A stretch of 64,000 bases of DNA, taken from Monomorium pharaonis (Eukaryota; Arthropoda; Insecta; Hymenoptera; Formicidae). The notes beneath the pieces were generated by a model. The model searched no databases. It was given only the letters and a program-made list of their open reading frames with translations, and had not been told where the DNA came from. A program made the position numbers and the translations under genes. Shown piece after piece: positions 34,855 through 48,000 of the stretch; position 1 is the first letter of the stretch, and each line of letters starts with the position of its first letter. The stretch is taken from NCBI RefSeq assembly GCF_013373865.1, contig NC_050468.1, forward strand, positions 9,238,510 through 9,302,509. Direction: 5' to 3'.

Positions 34855-37800
34855 AAAAAATTTATTTAATTAACTAATTAATTAATTATTAAAACGCATG
34901 GAAATGGTTGAAGCTATGTTAGAACTAGCGAAAACTATCGTAGAAATAATGATTGACTCTGTTTGCATCTCATACCTCTGAATGCAGTGACAGGAGTCGA
35001 AATGAAAAATTCTTAAAAAATAATTAGTTGACAGAATTGTTATTAAAACCTATGAAATAGGTCGAAATTGTGCGAGAACTATTGAGAACTATCAAAAAAA
35101 TAACCGAAACTGTTTGGATTTCACGAATGCGGTGCCGACAACAAGAGAAAGATATTTCGAAAAATAATCAATTAATAAAATTATTTATTACAACGCATGG
35201 AAATGGTCGGGGCTATGTGAGAACTAGCGAAAACTATCGTAGAAATAATGATTGACTCTGTTTGCACCTCATACCTCTGCTGAATGCAGTGACAGGAGTC
35301 GCAATGGAAAATTGTTTAAAAATAATTAATTAACGGAATTGTTATTAAAACGCATAAAATAAATCAAAACTGTGCGAGAACTAGTGAAAACTAAAAAATG
35401 TGATCGAAACAGCACTTTGCACGTCTCGCGAATACTGTGCCGACGGCAGGAGAAAAATATTTCGAAAAATAATTAATTAATAAAATTATTTATTACAACG
35501 CATGGAAATGATCGGGGCTATGTGAGAACTAGCAAAAATTTTTGTAGAAATAATGATTGACTCTGTTTGCATCTCATACTTCTGCTGAATGCAGTGACAG
35601 AAGTCGGAATGGAAAATTATTAAAAAATAATTAATTGACGGAATTGTTATCAAAACGCATGAAATAGGTCGAAACTGTGCGAGAACTATTGAGAACTGTC
35701 AAAAAAAAAGTGATCGAAACTGTTTGCACTTTACGCGTCTCGCAAATACTGTGCCGACGGTAGGAGAAAAAAATTCAATCATTATTCTAACGACAGTTTT
35801 CGCTAGTTCTCACATAGCCGGACCATTTCCATGCGTTTTAATAACAATTCTGTCAATTAATTATTTTTTAACAATTTTCTATTCCGACTCCTGTCACTGC
35901 ATTCAGCAGAGGTGTGAGATGCAAACAGAGTCGATCATTATTCTAACGACAGTTTTCGCTAGTTCTCACATAGCCGGACCATTTCCATGCGTTTTAATAA
36001 CAATTCTGTCAATTAATTATTTTTTAACAATTTTCTATTTTGACTCCTGTCACTGCATTCAGCAGAGGTGTGAGATGCAAACAGAGTCGATCATTATTCT
36101 AACGACAGTTTTCGCTAGTTCTCACATAGCCCCGATCATTTCCATGCGTTCTAATAAATAATTTTGTTAATTAATTATTTTAAAAAATTTTTTTCTTCTG
36201 CTGTCCGCACAGTATTCGCGAGAGATAAAGTGCAAACAATTTCGATTATTTTTTGACAGTTCTCAATAGTTCTCGCACAGTTTCAATCTATTTCATGCGT
36301 TTTAATAACAATTCCGTTAATTAATTATTTTTTAACAATTTTCCATTCCGACTCCCGTCGGAATCTGTTTGCACCTCATACCTCTGCTGAATGCAGTGAC
36401 AGGAGTCGGAATGGAAAATTGTTTAAAAATAATTAATTAACGGAATTGTTATTAAAACGCATAAAATAAATCAAAACTGTGCGAGAACTAGTGAAAACTA
36501 AAAAATGTGATCGAAACAGCACTTTGCACGTCTCGCGAATACTGTGCCGACGGCAGGAGAAAAATATTTCGAAAAATAATTAATTAATAAAATTATTTAT
36601 TACAACGCATGGAAATGATCGGGGCTATGTGAGAACTAGCAAAAATTTTTGTAGAAATAATGATTGACTCTGTTTGCATCTCATACTTCTGCTGAATGCA
36701 GTGACAGGAGTCGGAATGGAAAATTATTAAAAAATAATTAATTGACGGAATTGTTATCAAAACGCATGAAATAGGTCGAAACTGTGCGAGAACTATTGAG
36801 AACTGTCAAAAAAAAAGTGATCGAAACTGTTTGCACTTTACGCGTCTCGCAAATACTGTGCCGACGGTAGGAGAAAAAAATTCAATCATTATTCTAACGA
36901 CAGTTTTTGCTAGTTCTCACATAGCCGGACCATTTCCATGCGTTTTAATAACAATTCTGTCAATTAATTATTTTTTAACAATTTTCTATTCCGACTCCTG
37001 TCACTGCATTCAGCAGAGGTGTGAGATGCAAACAGAGTCGATCATTATTCTAACGACAGTTTTCGCTAGTTCTCACATAGCCCTGACCATTTCCATGCGT
37101 TCTAATAAATAATTTAGTTAATTAATTATTTAAAAAAATTTTTTTCTCCTGCCGTCGGCATCGCATTCGCGAGAGATGAAGTGCAAACAATTTCGATTAT
37201 TTCTTGACAGTTCTCAATAGTTCTCGCATAGTTCCGAGTTATTCCATGCGTTTTAATAACAATTCCGTCAATTAATTATTTTTTAACAATTTTCCATTCC
37301 GACTCCCGTCGGAATCTGTTTGCACCTCATACCTCTGCTGAATGCAGTGACAGGAGTCGGAATGGAAAATTGTTTAAAAATAATTAATTAACGGAATTGT
37401 TATTAAAACGCATAAAATAAATCAAAACTGTGCGAGAACTAGTGAAAACTAAAAAATGTGATCGAAACAGCACTTTGCACGTCTCGCGAATACTGTGCCG
37501 ACGGCAGGAGAAAAATATTTCGAAAAATAATTAATTAATAAAATTATTTATTACAACGCATGGAAATGATCGGGGCTATGTGAGAACTAGCAAAAATTTT
37601 TGTAGAAATAATGATTGACTCTGTTTGCATCTCATACTTCTGCTGAATGCAGTGACAGGAGTCGGAATGGAAAATTATTAAAAAATAATTAATTGACGGA
37701 ATTGTTATCAAAACGCATGAAATAGGTCGAAACTGTGCGAGAACTATTGAGAACTGTCAAAAAAAAAGTGATCGAAACTGTTTGCACTTTACGCGTCTCG

Positions 37801-39396
37801 CAAATACTGTGCCGACGGTAGGAGAAAAAAATTCAATCATTATTCTAACGACAGTTTTTGCTAGTTCTCACATAGCCGGACCATTTCCATGCGTTTTAAT
37901 AACAATTCTGTCAATTAATTATTTTTTAACAATTTTCTATTCCGACTCCTGTCACTGCATTCAGCAGAGGTGTGAGATGCAAACAGAGTCGATCATTATT
38001 CTAACGACAGTTTTCGCTAGTTCTCACATAGCCCTGACCATTTCCATGCGTTCTAATAAATAATTTAGTTAATTAATTATTTTAAAAAATTTTTTTCTTC
38101 TGCTGTCCGCACAGTATTCGCGAGAGATAAAGTGCAAACAATTTCGATTATTTTTTGACAGTTCTCAATAGTTCTCGCACAGTTTCAATCTATTTCATGC
38201 GTTTTAATAACAATTCCGTTAATTAATTATTTTTTAACAATTTTCCATTCCGACTCCCGTCGGAATCTGTTTGCACCTCATACCTCTGCTGAATGCAGTG
38301 ACAGGAGTCGGAATGGAAAATTGTTTAAAAATAATTAATTAACAAAATTGTTATTAAAACGCATGAAATAGGTCGAAACTGTGCGAGAACTATTGAGAAC
38401 TGTCAAAAAAAAGTGATCGAAAGTGTTTGCACTTTGCGCGTCTCGCGAATACTGTGCCGACGGCAGGAGAAAAAAATTTTTAAAAATAATTAAATAACAA
38501 AATTATTTATTAGAACTTATAGAAATGGTCGGGGCTTTGTGAGAACTAGCGAAAACTATCGTAGGAATAATAATCGACTCTGTTTGCATCTTATACCTCT
38601 GCTGAATGCAGTGACAGGAGTCGGAATGGAAAATTGTTAAAAATAATTAATTGACGGAATTGTTATTAAAACGCATGGAATAAGTCGGAACTATGCGAGA
38701 ACTATTGAGAACTGTTAAAAAATAATCGAAATTGTTTGCACTTCACCTCTCGCGAATGCGGTGCCGACGGTCGGAATAAAAAAATGTTGAAAAATAATTC
38801 ATTGACGGAATTGTTATTAAACATTATTTTTATGACAGTTTTCGCTGGTTCTCACACAGCCCCGACCATTTCTATGCGTTTTAATAATAATTTGGTTAAT
38901 TAATTATTCTTTAACATTTTTTTACTTTTACCGTCGGCACAGTATTCGCAAGACGCGTGAAGTGCAAACAGTTTCGATCACTTTTTTTACAGTTCAATAA
39001 TTCTCGCACAGTTTCGACCTGTTTCATGCGTTTTAATAACAATTCCGTCAGTTAATTATTTTTTAACAATTTTCCTTTCCGACTCCTGTCACTGCATTCA
39101 GCAGAGGTATGAGGTGCAAACAGATTCCATCATTATTCTTACGACAGTTTTACTGTGCCAACGGTAGGAAAAAAAATTTTTGAAAAATAATTAATTAATA
39201 AAATTATTTATTAAAACAAATGGAAATAGTCGGAGCTATGTGAAAACTAGCGAAAACTGTCGTAAGAATAATGATGGAAACTTTAATAACTTTGCACTTT
39301 ACGCTTCTCGCGAATGCGGTGCCGACGGTCGGAAAAATAAATGTTGAAAAATAATAGATTGACGAAACTGTTAGTAAAACATGTACCCCGGAGCCA
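34855..39396. repeat. Inverted higher-order satellite array of about 160-bp monomers
   Basis: About 4.5 kb of alternating monomer types, A (TGCCGACGG.. AACGCATGGAAATGGTC) and B (TGAATGCAGTGACAGGAG.. GTGCGAGAACTATTGAGAAC), in both orientations. Blocks of forward monomers are followed by inverted ones, so each higher-order unit is itself a palindrome. Units start at the same point at 35260, 36367, 37318 and 38269, giving steps of 1107, 951 and 951. The longer first unit has one additional 156-bp inverted monomer. The ORFs of 93-145 aa here are by-products of the repeat. Confidence 0.9.
36361..38262. repeat. Two near-identical 951-bp higher-order units
   Basis: 36361-37311 and 37312-38262 match almost base for base, including the left forward half and right inverted half, each starting GAATCTGTTTGCACCTCATA. 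The small differences imply a recent duplication. Confidence 0.9.
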
Positions 39397-39556
39397 TGCG
39401 CCATTATCTAGAACATTATATCCCATCAAATAGTCGAAAGATTTTGTTACTCGCATGATTGCGATTGTAAAATTTTAAGATCGCGAGTATGCGAGTAAAA
39501 AAATTTTTCAACTATCTGTTGGAGTATAATGTACTAGATAACTAGATAATGGTGCG
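39397..39556. repeat. MITE-like inverted repeat
   Basis: GCGCCATTATCTAGAACATTATA at the left is inverted at the right as TATAATGTACTAGATAACTAGATAATGGTGCGC, with a 10-bp slip. Internal arms TTGTTACTCGCAT/ATGCGAGTAA also pair. Confidence 0.6.
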
Positions 39557-39630
39557 CTGTGGACGGGCAGGCAAAAGTATTACTAAAATATAATGTACTT
39601 ACTATGCTCGTTCGCAGCGGTCCACAGCGA

Positions 39631-39735
39631 TCGTCCTGAAGCAGAGACGGAGGCAACGGCGAAAGTGGTCCTGAAGCAGCGACGAAGGCAACGGCGAAGA
39701 TAATCCTGAAGCAGCGAGGAAGGCAACGACGATGC
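39631..39735. repeat. Minisatellite of about 37 bp, three copies
   Basis: CCTGAAGCAG(C/A)GACG(A)AGGCAACG blocks recur at about 39633, 39670 and 39706. Confidence 0.7.
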
Positions 39736-39741
39736 ACTTCA

Positions 39742-39817
39742 CACACCACACCACACCACACCACACCACACCACACCACACCACACCACACCACACCACA
39801 CCACACCACACACACAC
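39742..39817. repeat. (CCACA)n pentanucleotide array
   Basis: About 15 tandem CCACA units (TGTGG on the minus strand), ending in CACACA. It is not the insect telomere repeat (TTAGG). Confidence 0.95.
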
Positions 39818-40092
39818 GAGGCGATCGCGATATTCTTTTCCGATAGACGAGCAGCGTACATGTTCACTACCGAATCTTCGCGACACAACTGATCCACCGA
39901 ACCCCTCTCGTCAAGCAACTGAGCCCGGTCCGCGCGGAGTCGTCGAAGCGTTTGAAAGAGGGAAGGAGAAAATAGTAGGCGGAGCTAGTAGCTGATTGGC
40001 TACCGTGAGTCGGGCGACTCGGGGATTTGGCGAAAAAGAAAAGATAACCGTTAGGCTCGGAAATCGTGGAGGGGACGATTTCCGAGAACTGC

Positions 40093-40259
40093 GGTTTCCG
40101 CTTCGATGCTTCGGGTTACCGTTTCTCGGAATTCGTCGAGGGGACTGGCGCCTGAGTGGCGCCTTGCTTTGTTTTGACGACGAAAAAAACTTCGGACAAG
40201 CATCCCGGAGCCTCGACGATTTCCGAGAAACGACTGTCCGAAGCATCGAAGCGGAAGCC
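40093..40259. repeat. GC-rich foldback
   Basis: GGTTTCCGCTTCGATGCTTC.. (from 40093) is inverted by ..GAAGCATCGAAGCGGAAGCC (to 40258), with further pairing of TTTCTCGGAA(T)TCGTCGAGG. Adjacent direct repeats AAAAAACTT(C/T)GGACAAGC are at about 40185 and 40280. Confidence 0.65.
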
Positions 40260-40659
40260 TCGCTTTTTTTCGATGACGGAAAAAACTTTGGACAAGCGTT
40301 TACACTTAAAATCAAATAGGCCGAACGCGATTTTCGATTCTTTGTTACGTACGATCTCACATGACTCGCGCGTCGTTTGCTAGCGCGACGACTGTAGTAG
40401 CACTTCACTTAATTGGCACTCGCGATAGGAAATACAAAATTCTCGAAACGAATTTGTCTCCGTTCGTTGTATCTCGGCGTGTAATTTTCATTCAAACGGT
40501 TTTCTCACCGCTTTCCTCGGCCTGCGTTTCCACGAAATTACGTGCAGTTACGTGACGTCACGCCACTTTCGTGCCATGTTGATTTTCGTTCCGGACAAAG
40601 TTTTCGTGTACGCGTATTCACTCGAGGAGGGTACGCATTCACGTATTTTTTTAAATGTA

Positions 40660-41175
40660 AAGGTGCGAATTCATGCAGCGAGAAATCGCTGGCGACTTGG
40701 GAGAAGTGAGGGAAAAGTGACGCCAGCAACAAGTATCCGTCGCTTTTCTCCCGGTACATATTCATGTGACATATTTTTTATATCATTTCTAAATGGTTTA
40801 TAAAAAAATAATTATATAATCTTTAAAAATATTTTTTGAAAATAAATTTGTAAAATATATTTATATTTATAATGATATTTTGTGCTATCTGGGAAGAGCC
40901 GTCAAGAAGCGATTGCAACTGCTGTAATGTTGGAGTTGCAAAGAACGCAAAAGAAGCGAGATTACAAAAAAAAGCAGTGTTTACGATTATTCATATTGCT
41001 CCTTCTTCTCCTTTCCCCCATGGATATCCGAATATTGCTCTTTGAAAGGCGCGATGTGGCGACTTGTCGATGCTGTTCAGAGAGGACGAACTTCCGACGA
41101 TTTGTCGCTACTACACAATATCTACGTAGAGGGGGAAAGTCGCCAGCGATTTCTCGCTGCATGAATTCGCACCTT
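40660..41175. mobile_element. Element with 39-bp perfect inverted repeats
   Basis: 40660-40698 (starts AAGGTGCGAATTCATGCAGC) is exactly inverted at 41137-41175, enclosing about 440 bp that codes for nothing recognised. Such identity implies a young foldback or non-autonomous DNA element, or one conserved stem. Confidence 0.65.
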
Positions 41176-42577
41176 ACAGTCACGCCAAGTGAAATTCTCT
41201 CGCGCGGTTTACGTTTTACTCGTGTGTGATATATTATCCGTAATATCAGGATTGCCGAATAAAGTATCGGGCGATCGTTATTAATGTGCGGTTCGAGAAT
41301 AGTAGGATGATATCAGCATAAAAAGCAGCATTCATGGATTCGAGTGACTCGATATTCCGCAAAAGGAATGTAGCAGTAGCAACAGCAGCAGGAGCAGCGA
41401 CAGCAATCGGTGAGTGAATTTTTATCATGCATATGTGAAATAAAATGATATGTGATAAACGTGATGCGAGATAAAATATTGGTTCTGTTCCTTGCTATAT
41501 CTGTACAGTGTCAGTATTGCACATTTGCATAAAACAGATTTAAAATATGAATGCTTATAATTGTAAATTTTACGGGTATAGCATGAAACAAAACCAAATA
41601 AACGTGGACATAGCACAAAAGAGATCCAAAAAGTCATACACATTACCTACGAGATTCATAGATATTTGACTACATGGTTCAATGTGCACATTTTGTGCAC
41701 GTAGAGGCGCTGATGGATGAAACATCTAAACAACGCGATGATCGCTCTCAGGTTCCTCCAGGTCCCTCTCTGATAAAGCTAGATTGCTGCTGTGGCTGTG
41801 GCCGCTTCTCTCTTTTGATTCCAAGTTATTGAAATTTTTCTGTATCCATGCGTTATGTATGAGTCAACCGATCAGTAAATTTTGTAAGTGCGTTTTGTCT
41901 CGCTGCGTGGGACGTGTCGTCCGACGTGGCAGAATGCCGCGATTACGAATCGCTGCCTTCTGTAACAGATTATAATCATTGAAGTGACCGAACCGTTCCT
42001 CATGTCGAGCGATCCTCGGAGGTTAAAAACTCCAATCGGTTACGACGATCTCGAGATAACTTCCGTCGCGATAAAAGCTCGTAATAAAAAACTAACATTG
42101 GCATACGACGCTTCGTACGCACGCTAAAGAAATATTAGAATATTTACGATCGATTGTACGTATCCATTCGCTCGCGTTAAGTTGCCGTCGAGCTGACCTG
42201 TCAACGTACCGATTGTGCTATTTTCACGAAAGGAATGATATTCGTGTTTATGTCGCCGCCCTGACGATGTAAAGAGTATTTTTAAGTATTCTCTCTGTAT
42301 CATCTCTGCGAGAAACCAGTCGTTTAATAATGTTTAACGTAACATTATTAATTTTATTGTATATGCATATAAATAAATAAACTTTATATGCATAATGAGG
42401 GACAAATTTTCTTAAATATCAGACTACATATTGCGATTTGAGGATTGTAAATTAGAGATTGGAACAAAACTGATTAAAATTAAAATTATTTTATTGGTAA
42501 AATTTTAAACTTTAATTTGCAATCTTTGGGCTCTGTATTTTGAGGCAGGCTTAATGTTATGTTTCTTTTATTTTTAG
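41176..42577 (+). promoter_or_regulatory. Upstream region of dymeclin with candidate 5'UTR exon
   Basis: GC-rich patches at 41.2-41.4 and 41.75-42.3 kb. A strong donor ATCG|GTGAGT at 41409 ends an open stretch from ATG 41334 (MDSSDSIFRKRNVAV..). Joined to the dymeclin acceptor at 42577 it would stop at once (GTTTAA), so it reads best as a 5'UTR exon with a short upstream ORF. Confidence 0.35.
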
Positions 42578-42590
42578 TTTAATAGAGGCA

Positions 42591-45500
42591 ATGGGTGCAA
42601 CGCCAAGTCGTTATGAAGATCTCTCCAAGAATGTGCACCTGGCAAGGTTTTGCGGGAAACAGAGTATATCTTCGAACGATCCATTTTGGAGTACATTCCT
42701 GTCTTATAACATACGACCGCCTATTACAAGGAATGATCAGATAGAACTGGATTCTAGATTAGACTCGTCATGTCAACAGTTGCTTGTCAATAATTTGGTC
42801 ACTGGCAACTTTGGTACTTTGATACAAATAACACTGATACGCATCAACGAGCTGCTAGCACCTGTACAAAATCAAAAGTAAGCATGCATTGCCTTGTGAT
42901 ACTGAATAAATTTAACGCTCTTGTTCTTTGCTTCTAAAAACAATACTTGACATTTATTTATAGTATAATATCAGCATGGCAAACATACAATGGATTGTTT
43001 GCTGTGAGATGTGTTTTAAAGTATCTCATTGAGACTGTTGGTGAGGAAGAGATGCTGAATCACATTGAAGCACCACAAACGACAAATGAAGCACTCCCTT
43101 CTTATAGATTGGCATATTTTATTGAAGCACTGATAGAACTTATTACAGATGTACCTCTGTGGTAATAATATACTTACAGCAATATACTTACACTCCTGCT
43201 AAAAAAGTGACATGTATCAATATTTTTCGAATTTATCTGTGGACTGTATCCAAAATCCACTTTCTATCAGAAAAAGTTAAATTAAAAAAAGAATTTACAA
43301 ATTTAAATAGAATATTCTTAACTCTAACATAACGAAATTACAAAATTAATATCTACATTATCTTCAGCGAACTTCAAACAAACAATGATTAGCTCCAAAT
43401 TAACTCATATTAACTTATATTTAATGTTGCTGAAAATAATTTATTAAAAAAAAAATTTTTCTCCCCGACAATTTTAAATTTTTACTTTGTGTTGCTTTTC
43501 TTGTGGGGACACAATAGATATTTCTAAAAATGTATATGTTATAAATGTTAATGTATTTTTTTTACAGTGAATTTACATATGTTGTTCACTTGGAGGCGAT
43601 TAATTGTTTACTCGTGCTACTCTCGGTGCAATTATTTTCTCAAACTGCAGCTGAGTACAGTACAGTGTACAGGATAGCAATGCATGCGCTGAACCAACAT
43701 GCACCTACTATGGTGTGTACACTGTTGCACAATTTTGTTCAACAGGAACACGCTCCTCCAGGGTTACTGACGCAGCAGTCCGGAGGTAGTATTGTATTCA
43801 GTATTGCAGGTAAATATGAAAATATCACAAAACCCCTACTAATCTATTTTACGAAGCGTTAATATAAAGCATCATTTTAGCCGGGTTGTGGAATGTGATA
43901 AGAATGGGTATAGGCAGTGGTTCGAAGAATATACAGGTTGCACATAACGGCATAGCTGAGGAAGAGGAGAAGAAACGCGATACAGAAACTCCACTTGCCA
44001 GTCAATCTCTATTACTTCTATTAGTTTTGACGAATCATTGTACTGCTACGCAGAATCCATATAGGAACGCGCTTTTCTCTTTCATAGATATGCAAGGTAA
44101 ACATTGAATTACTCTAACATTTAATTACGATTATCCCAAGATATATGAATATTAATATTGTATATATCAAATAAAAATATATTTGTTGTTACAGAAGATC
44201 ATACTATATCACAAGAGAAAACAACTGATACCTTCAAATTTAATTTAAATAAATTATACAATACCATTTGTAAGATACCAAATACAGACGAAGTTACGCT
44301 TTTACTCTACATGCTATTGCATAGAAATTCGAGTGTAAAACATGACATAATGAGAAGACCTGATATACAATTATTGGCAAGTGTTGTCAAATTTCATATT
44401 TTTCTTTGACTTTAGTTATACCCAATAATCTTACATTGAAACGCGTTTGCTTACAGGTAACTCCGATATTACAAATATTATATCATGCACCAAACAACAC
44501 ATCCCATCATATTTATATGTCCCTTATTATTTTGCTAATTTTGAGTGAAGATGAAACGTTTAACAAGCGAATACACGAAATTGTAAGTATCAATATTTTA
44601 TATTTCATTATGATCAAAATAACGATTGTAATAATTGTTCTTTTTTTCAAGATGCTTAAAGGTATAACATGGTATACTGAAAGATCTATAAGCGAAATAT
44701 CATTAGGTGGTCTTTTAATCCTGGTAGTAATTCGTACGATACAATATAATATGTTTAAAATGAGAGTAAGTATGGTATCTTTTATATATGGATATAAATC
44801 TACATTTATAAATCATGATAACATTTATTATTATTATTATTAGGACAAATATCTTCATACAAACTGTTTAGCAGCTCTAGCAAATATGTCTGCCCAGTTC
44901 ACATCCTTACATCCTTATGTTAGTCAGAGATTGTTAAGTTTATTTGAAACACTTGCAAAAAAGCATGCGCGCTTAGAAGCGAGAATTTTAGAGCAAACAC
45001 AGGCGACCACTGTTCCTTCCAAAGATACTATCGTTCTTAATACGGCTAACGATGCGATTATTAATGTAACAATTAATAATACTGCAAAAATTTCTAATGC
45101 TTCCACCGTTTCTACTGTTACAAACGAAGATTTGGTAAGATATATAATATATATGAAATTATTCTGGGTCTAATATTTGTTAAAATTAAAAGTATATTAT
45201 TTTTTTCAGATTCAAGATTTGACTATACTTGAGGAAGTCTTAAGGATGGTGCTAGAAATTATAAATAGTTGTTTAACTCATAGACTCGCACACAATCCAA
45301 ATTTAATTTACACTCTTCTGTATAAAAAGGATGTCTTTCAATCATTTAGGACACATTCTGCTTTCCAAGATATTGTACAAAATATTGATTCTGTAAGTTT
45401 TAACGTGATATTTATAATATTTTCATACCTCAATCTATTATACTTTAAATCGATATGTAATAATCATTTTTTAATTTAATTTGTAGGTAATTAATTTTTT

Positions 45501-45860
45501 CTCTTATAAATTGGAACAGAAGGATCAATCACAAATAGGTGTTAGTCAAGTATTAGCCACTATACGGCAAGGAACTTTAGAGTGGCCAAGAGATCGTTTA
45601 AGAGTATGTAAAAATTGATACTACTTGATATAGATTATTATGATCTATATACTTATTATATATAAGAATTTTTATTATGCATTTATTTGTAGAAATTCCC
45701 AGAATTAAAATTTAAGTATGTAGAAGAAGAACAACCAGAAGAGTTCTTCATTCCTTATGTATGGAGTGTGGTTTGTCAAGGAGCGTTATTACATTGGAAT
45801 GCAGAGAACATAAAATTGTTTTCACCTAATAACGGCGAGCCGACCATCATTGTTTGCTGA
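42591..45860 (+). CDS. DYM: Dymeclin
   Basis: Eleven coding exons: 42591-42877, 42964-43161, 43568-43809, 43881-44096, 44195-44376, 44457-44582, 44652-44765, 44844-45134, 45210-45392, 45487-45603, 45693-45860 (707 aa; human is 669). The start MGATPSRYEDL, preceded by acceptor TTTTTAG and a short UTR, keeps the MG.. myristoylation-type start. Conserved blocks are SISSNDPFWSTFLSY, TWYTERSISEISLGGLLIL, VVIRTIQYNMFK, LAALANMSAQFTSLH and FKYVEEEQPEEFFIPYVWS. Dymeclin is a peripheral protein cycling between Golgi and cytosol and is needed for Golgi structure and secretory traffic. Its human loss causes Dyggve-Melchior-Clausen dysplasia. The intron after 44376 begins GC (TTG|GCAAGT). The gene appears intact. 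Confidence 0.97.
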
Positions 45861-48000
45861 TATTGAGATGATGAGTGCATTCTGTTATAAATATTCAAAG
45901 CGACACAACAGGTTAATATATAAAACTATAATTTACAATAGAAATTTATTAAACTAAAAACATATTTTTTCTTTGGAATGAATGAAGATGCAAACTTTGA
46001 GAACTAAGAAAAAAAAAACAAAAATGTATACAAAAGACAGTATAACGTATGGCATATAATTATTGCATGATGAAGTATTTATAATGAGGGTACATCATCT
46101 GAAACGAAACTTCTTCTCTTATTATTTCTTCTTAGTATTTCTTAAAACGAGTCTAAACTTTAATATTATGAAAACAAAAATAAGTAAAAATTTAACTTAA
46201 ATATTTTTTCAATTTTATGTTACATTTCACCAGGTAATGTAGCGTAAGAGACTCAACAAATATTTTATATTCTTGAAAATTAGATTTTGTAACTTCTGCA
46301 ATTTTGTTATGATTATATATAAATAATAATATATCGCGCCAAAAAAAGAATACAATTACTGCATCTTGACTGGGACTGGTTAAAGTTATCGCAATATTTT
46401 GCATTGCGAACGCTAGTACACGGAATAATGTAATTTTACGTTATTAATAATATTTACTAATATAATATATGCATGAGAATTTACAATCTCCACGAATAAT
46501 ATAATTTACAAATGTCTGTATAACTTCGAAATTAAATTTTCTTTGTACTTTCATAATTAAAACCGCATACCGTTTCAAAGTATTTTTTAATGCAAAAACG
46601 AAGTCATTGAAGCTTTAGTGAATTATATCTAGTAGTCTAATCAAAATAGTAATTTTTATTTCAATCGTTGTATCTCTGCGATATATTTGTAAATAATTAT
46701 CGAAAAAATTGAGTGCCTATTTGTTTAATTTAAAACGTTGCGACATATATTTGTATAGTTCTGTTATTCATGCTGTATATGTGCAATTTTTATTTAATGT
46801 ATACATCAATAAAAACTTTGATATTTATAAATATTTTGTTTTACTTCTTCAAACTGTTTAGTGTAAGACTTACGAAATGGGATTTTAGGAAGTATGAAAT
46901 GGCGATGGAAAAAAAAATGGAAATAATCCAATGTCCATTTTTAACCAGCAGACCACTAAAAATTGCATATCTTTCGCATGCGAGAATAATCTCTTTAAAA
47001 ATATTTGAAAGTATATGTTGATTTTCCTCTGAAGTTCGTACCATAGGCTACATAATTTATCGATTACGGTGATCTGCCGACTATGCAATGGTCAATTGCA
47101 TCGAATGTACATCTTTATTAAACAAATACAGTTGACGTCTTAATGTTATTTATAATATCGTTATAGATAGTATTTTATTTTTCCTAGCCTGTGCAGCGTG
47201 TATATGCGGCCGCGCGTGATCTTGTGTCGTGTACCTGTGTTTGTATAATTAATATACTATTGCTAATATACTTCTCATTTTTTTGTCTTGAACGATCTTT
47301 CCGTTTGCAGAGTTAACAAGATAATTTGACGTTTCTGTGCGTCGCGGTGCAGACGCGCCGAGTAATTCAGTGTGTCACGTTAAAATTAAAGACTCGTTTA
47401 AAGTCATAAACATTGCCTTAGCCATACGTCACGTTACGGCTCGAAACGTGTGTGCTTAGCGTACAGATAGTATTTTTTTTCTTTTAATTATTTATTCATA
47501 ATAATTAAATTCCTTAACTGTAATATACTATACCATTACTTAATCTTATTAGTTAACACACAATCAATCTGCGATGGGAGGGAATTTAGTCGGCACGTAA
47601 CGATATTCCGCGTTACGGCCTAGCTAATCAGTATAGTTGATTATTTCACTCATTACACCGTCATCATCGCGCAATTTACTTTTTATTGTTAACATCCGAG
47701 CTGTATCATTATTATGCGCTATCTTTTCTCTCGTCACGTTTTTTTTTTTTTTTTTTAAGAGAGTCGCATATAACAAGAAATAACAACGAGGAACTGGAGC
47801 GATCGTTCGGCATTTTGGAAAATATGTATAGCATTAAATACGCTCTGTATGTTTTTTATAGCATGGATGCACTTTTCAGCTTATTCGATTCCAATATTAC
47901 CGGGCGGAATAGGAAAAAAACGAATTACTCAAAATATACACTTATATAATCTTATTAATGAATTTTCTTTCAATTTGGCTTTGTTCTACTGAAAATTATC
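45861..48000. other. Dymeclin 3' flank and intergenic DNA
   Basis: AT-rich 3'UTR-like sequence after the stop. A minus-strand frame at 46192-46404 has no splice or start support. No RNA gene seen. Confidence 0.4.

Noticed and set aside
35724..38063. Three nearly identical frames of 93-145 codons
   Set aside because: They are frames inside the inverted satellite units and repeat because the DNA repeats; no start context, splice sites or domain.
39534..39886. Frames rich in VWCGVVWCGV
   Set aside because: Translation of the (CCACA)n array on the minus strand.
46192..46404. Minus-strand 70-codon frame starting MQNIAITLTSP
   Set aside because: No splice partner or similarity; AT-rich chance frame downstream of dymeclin.
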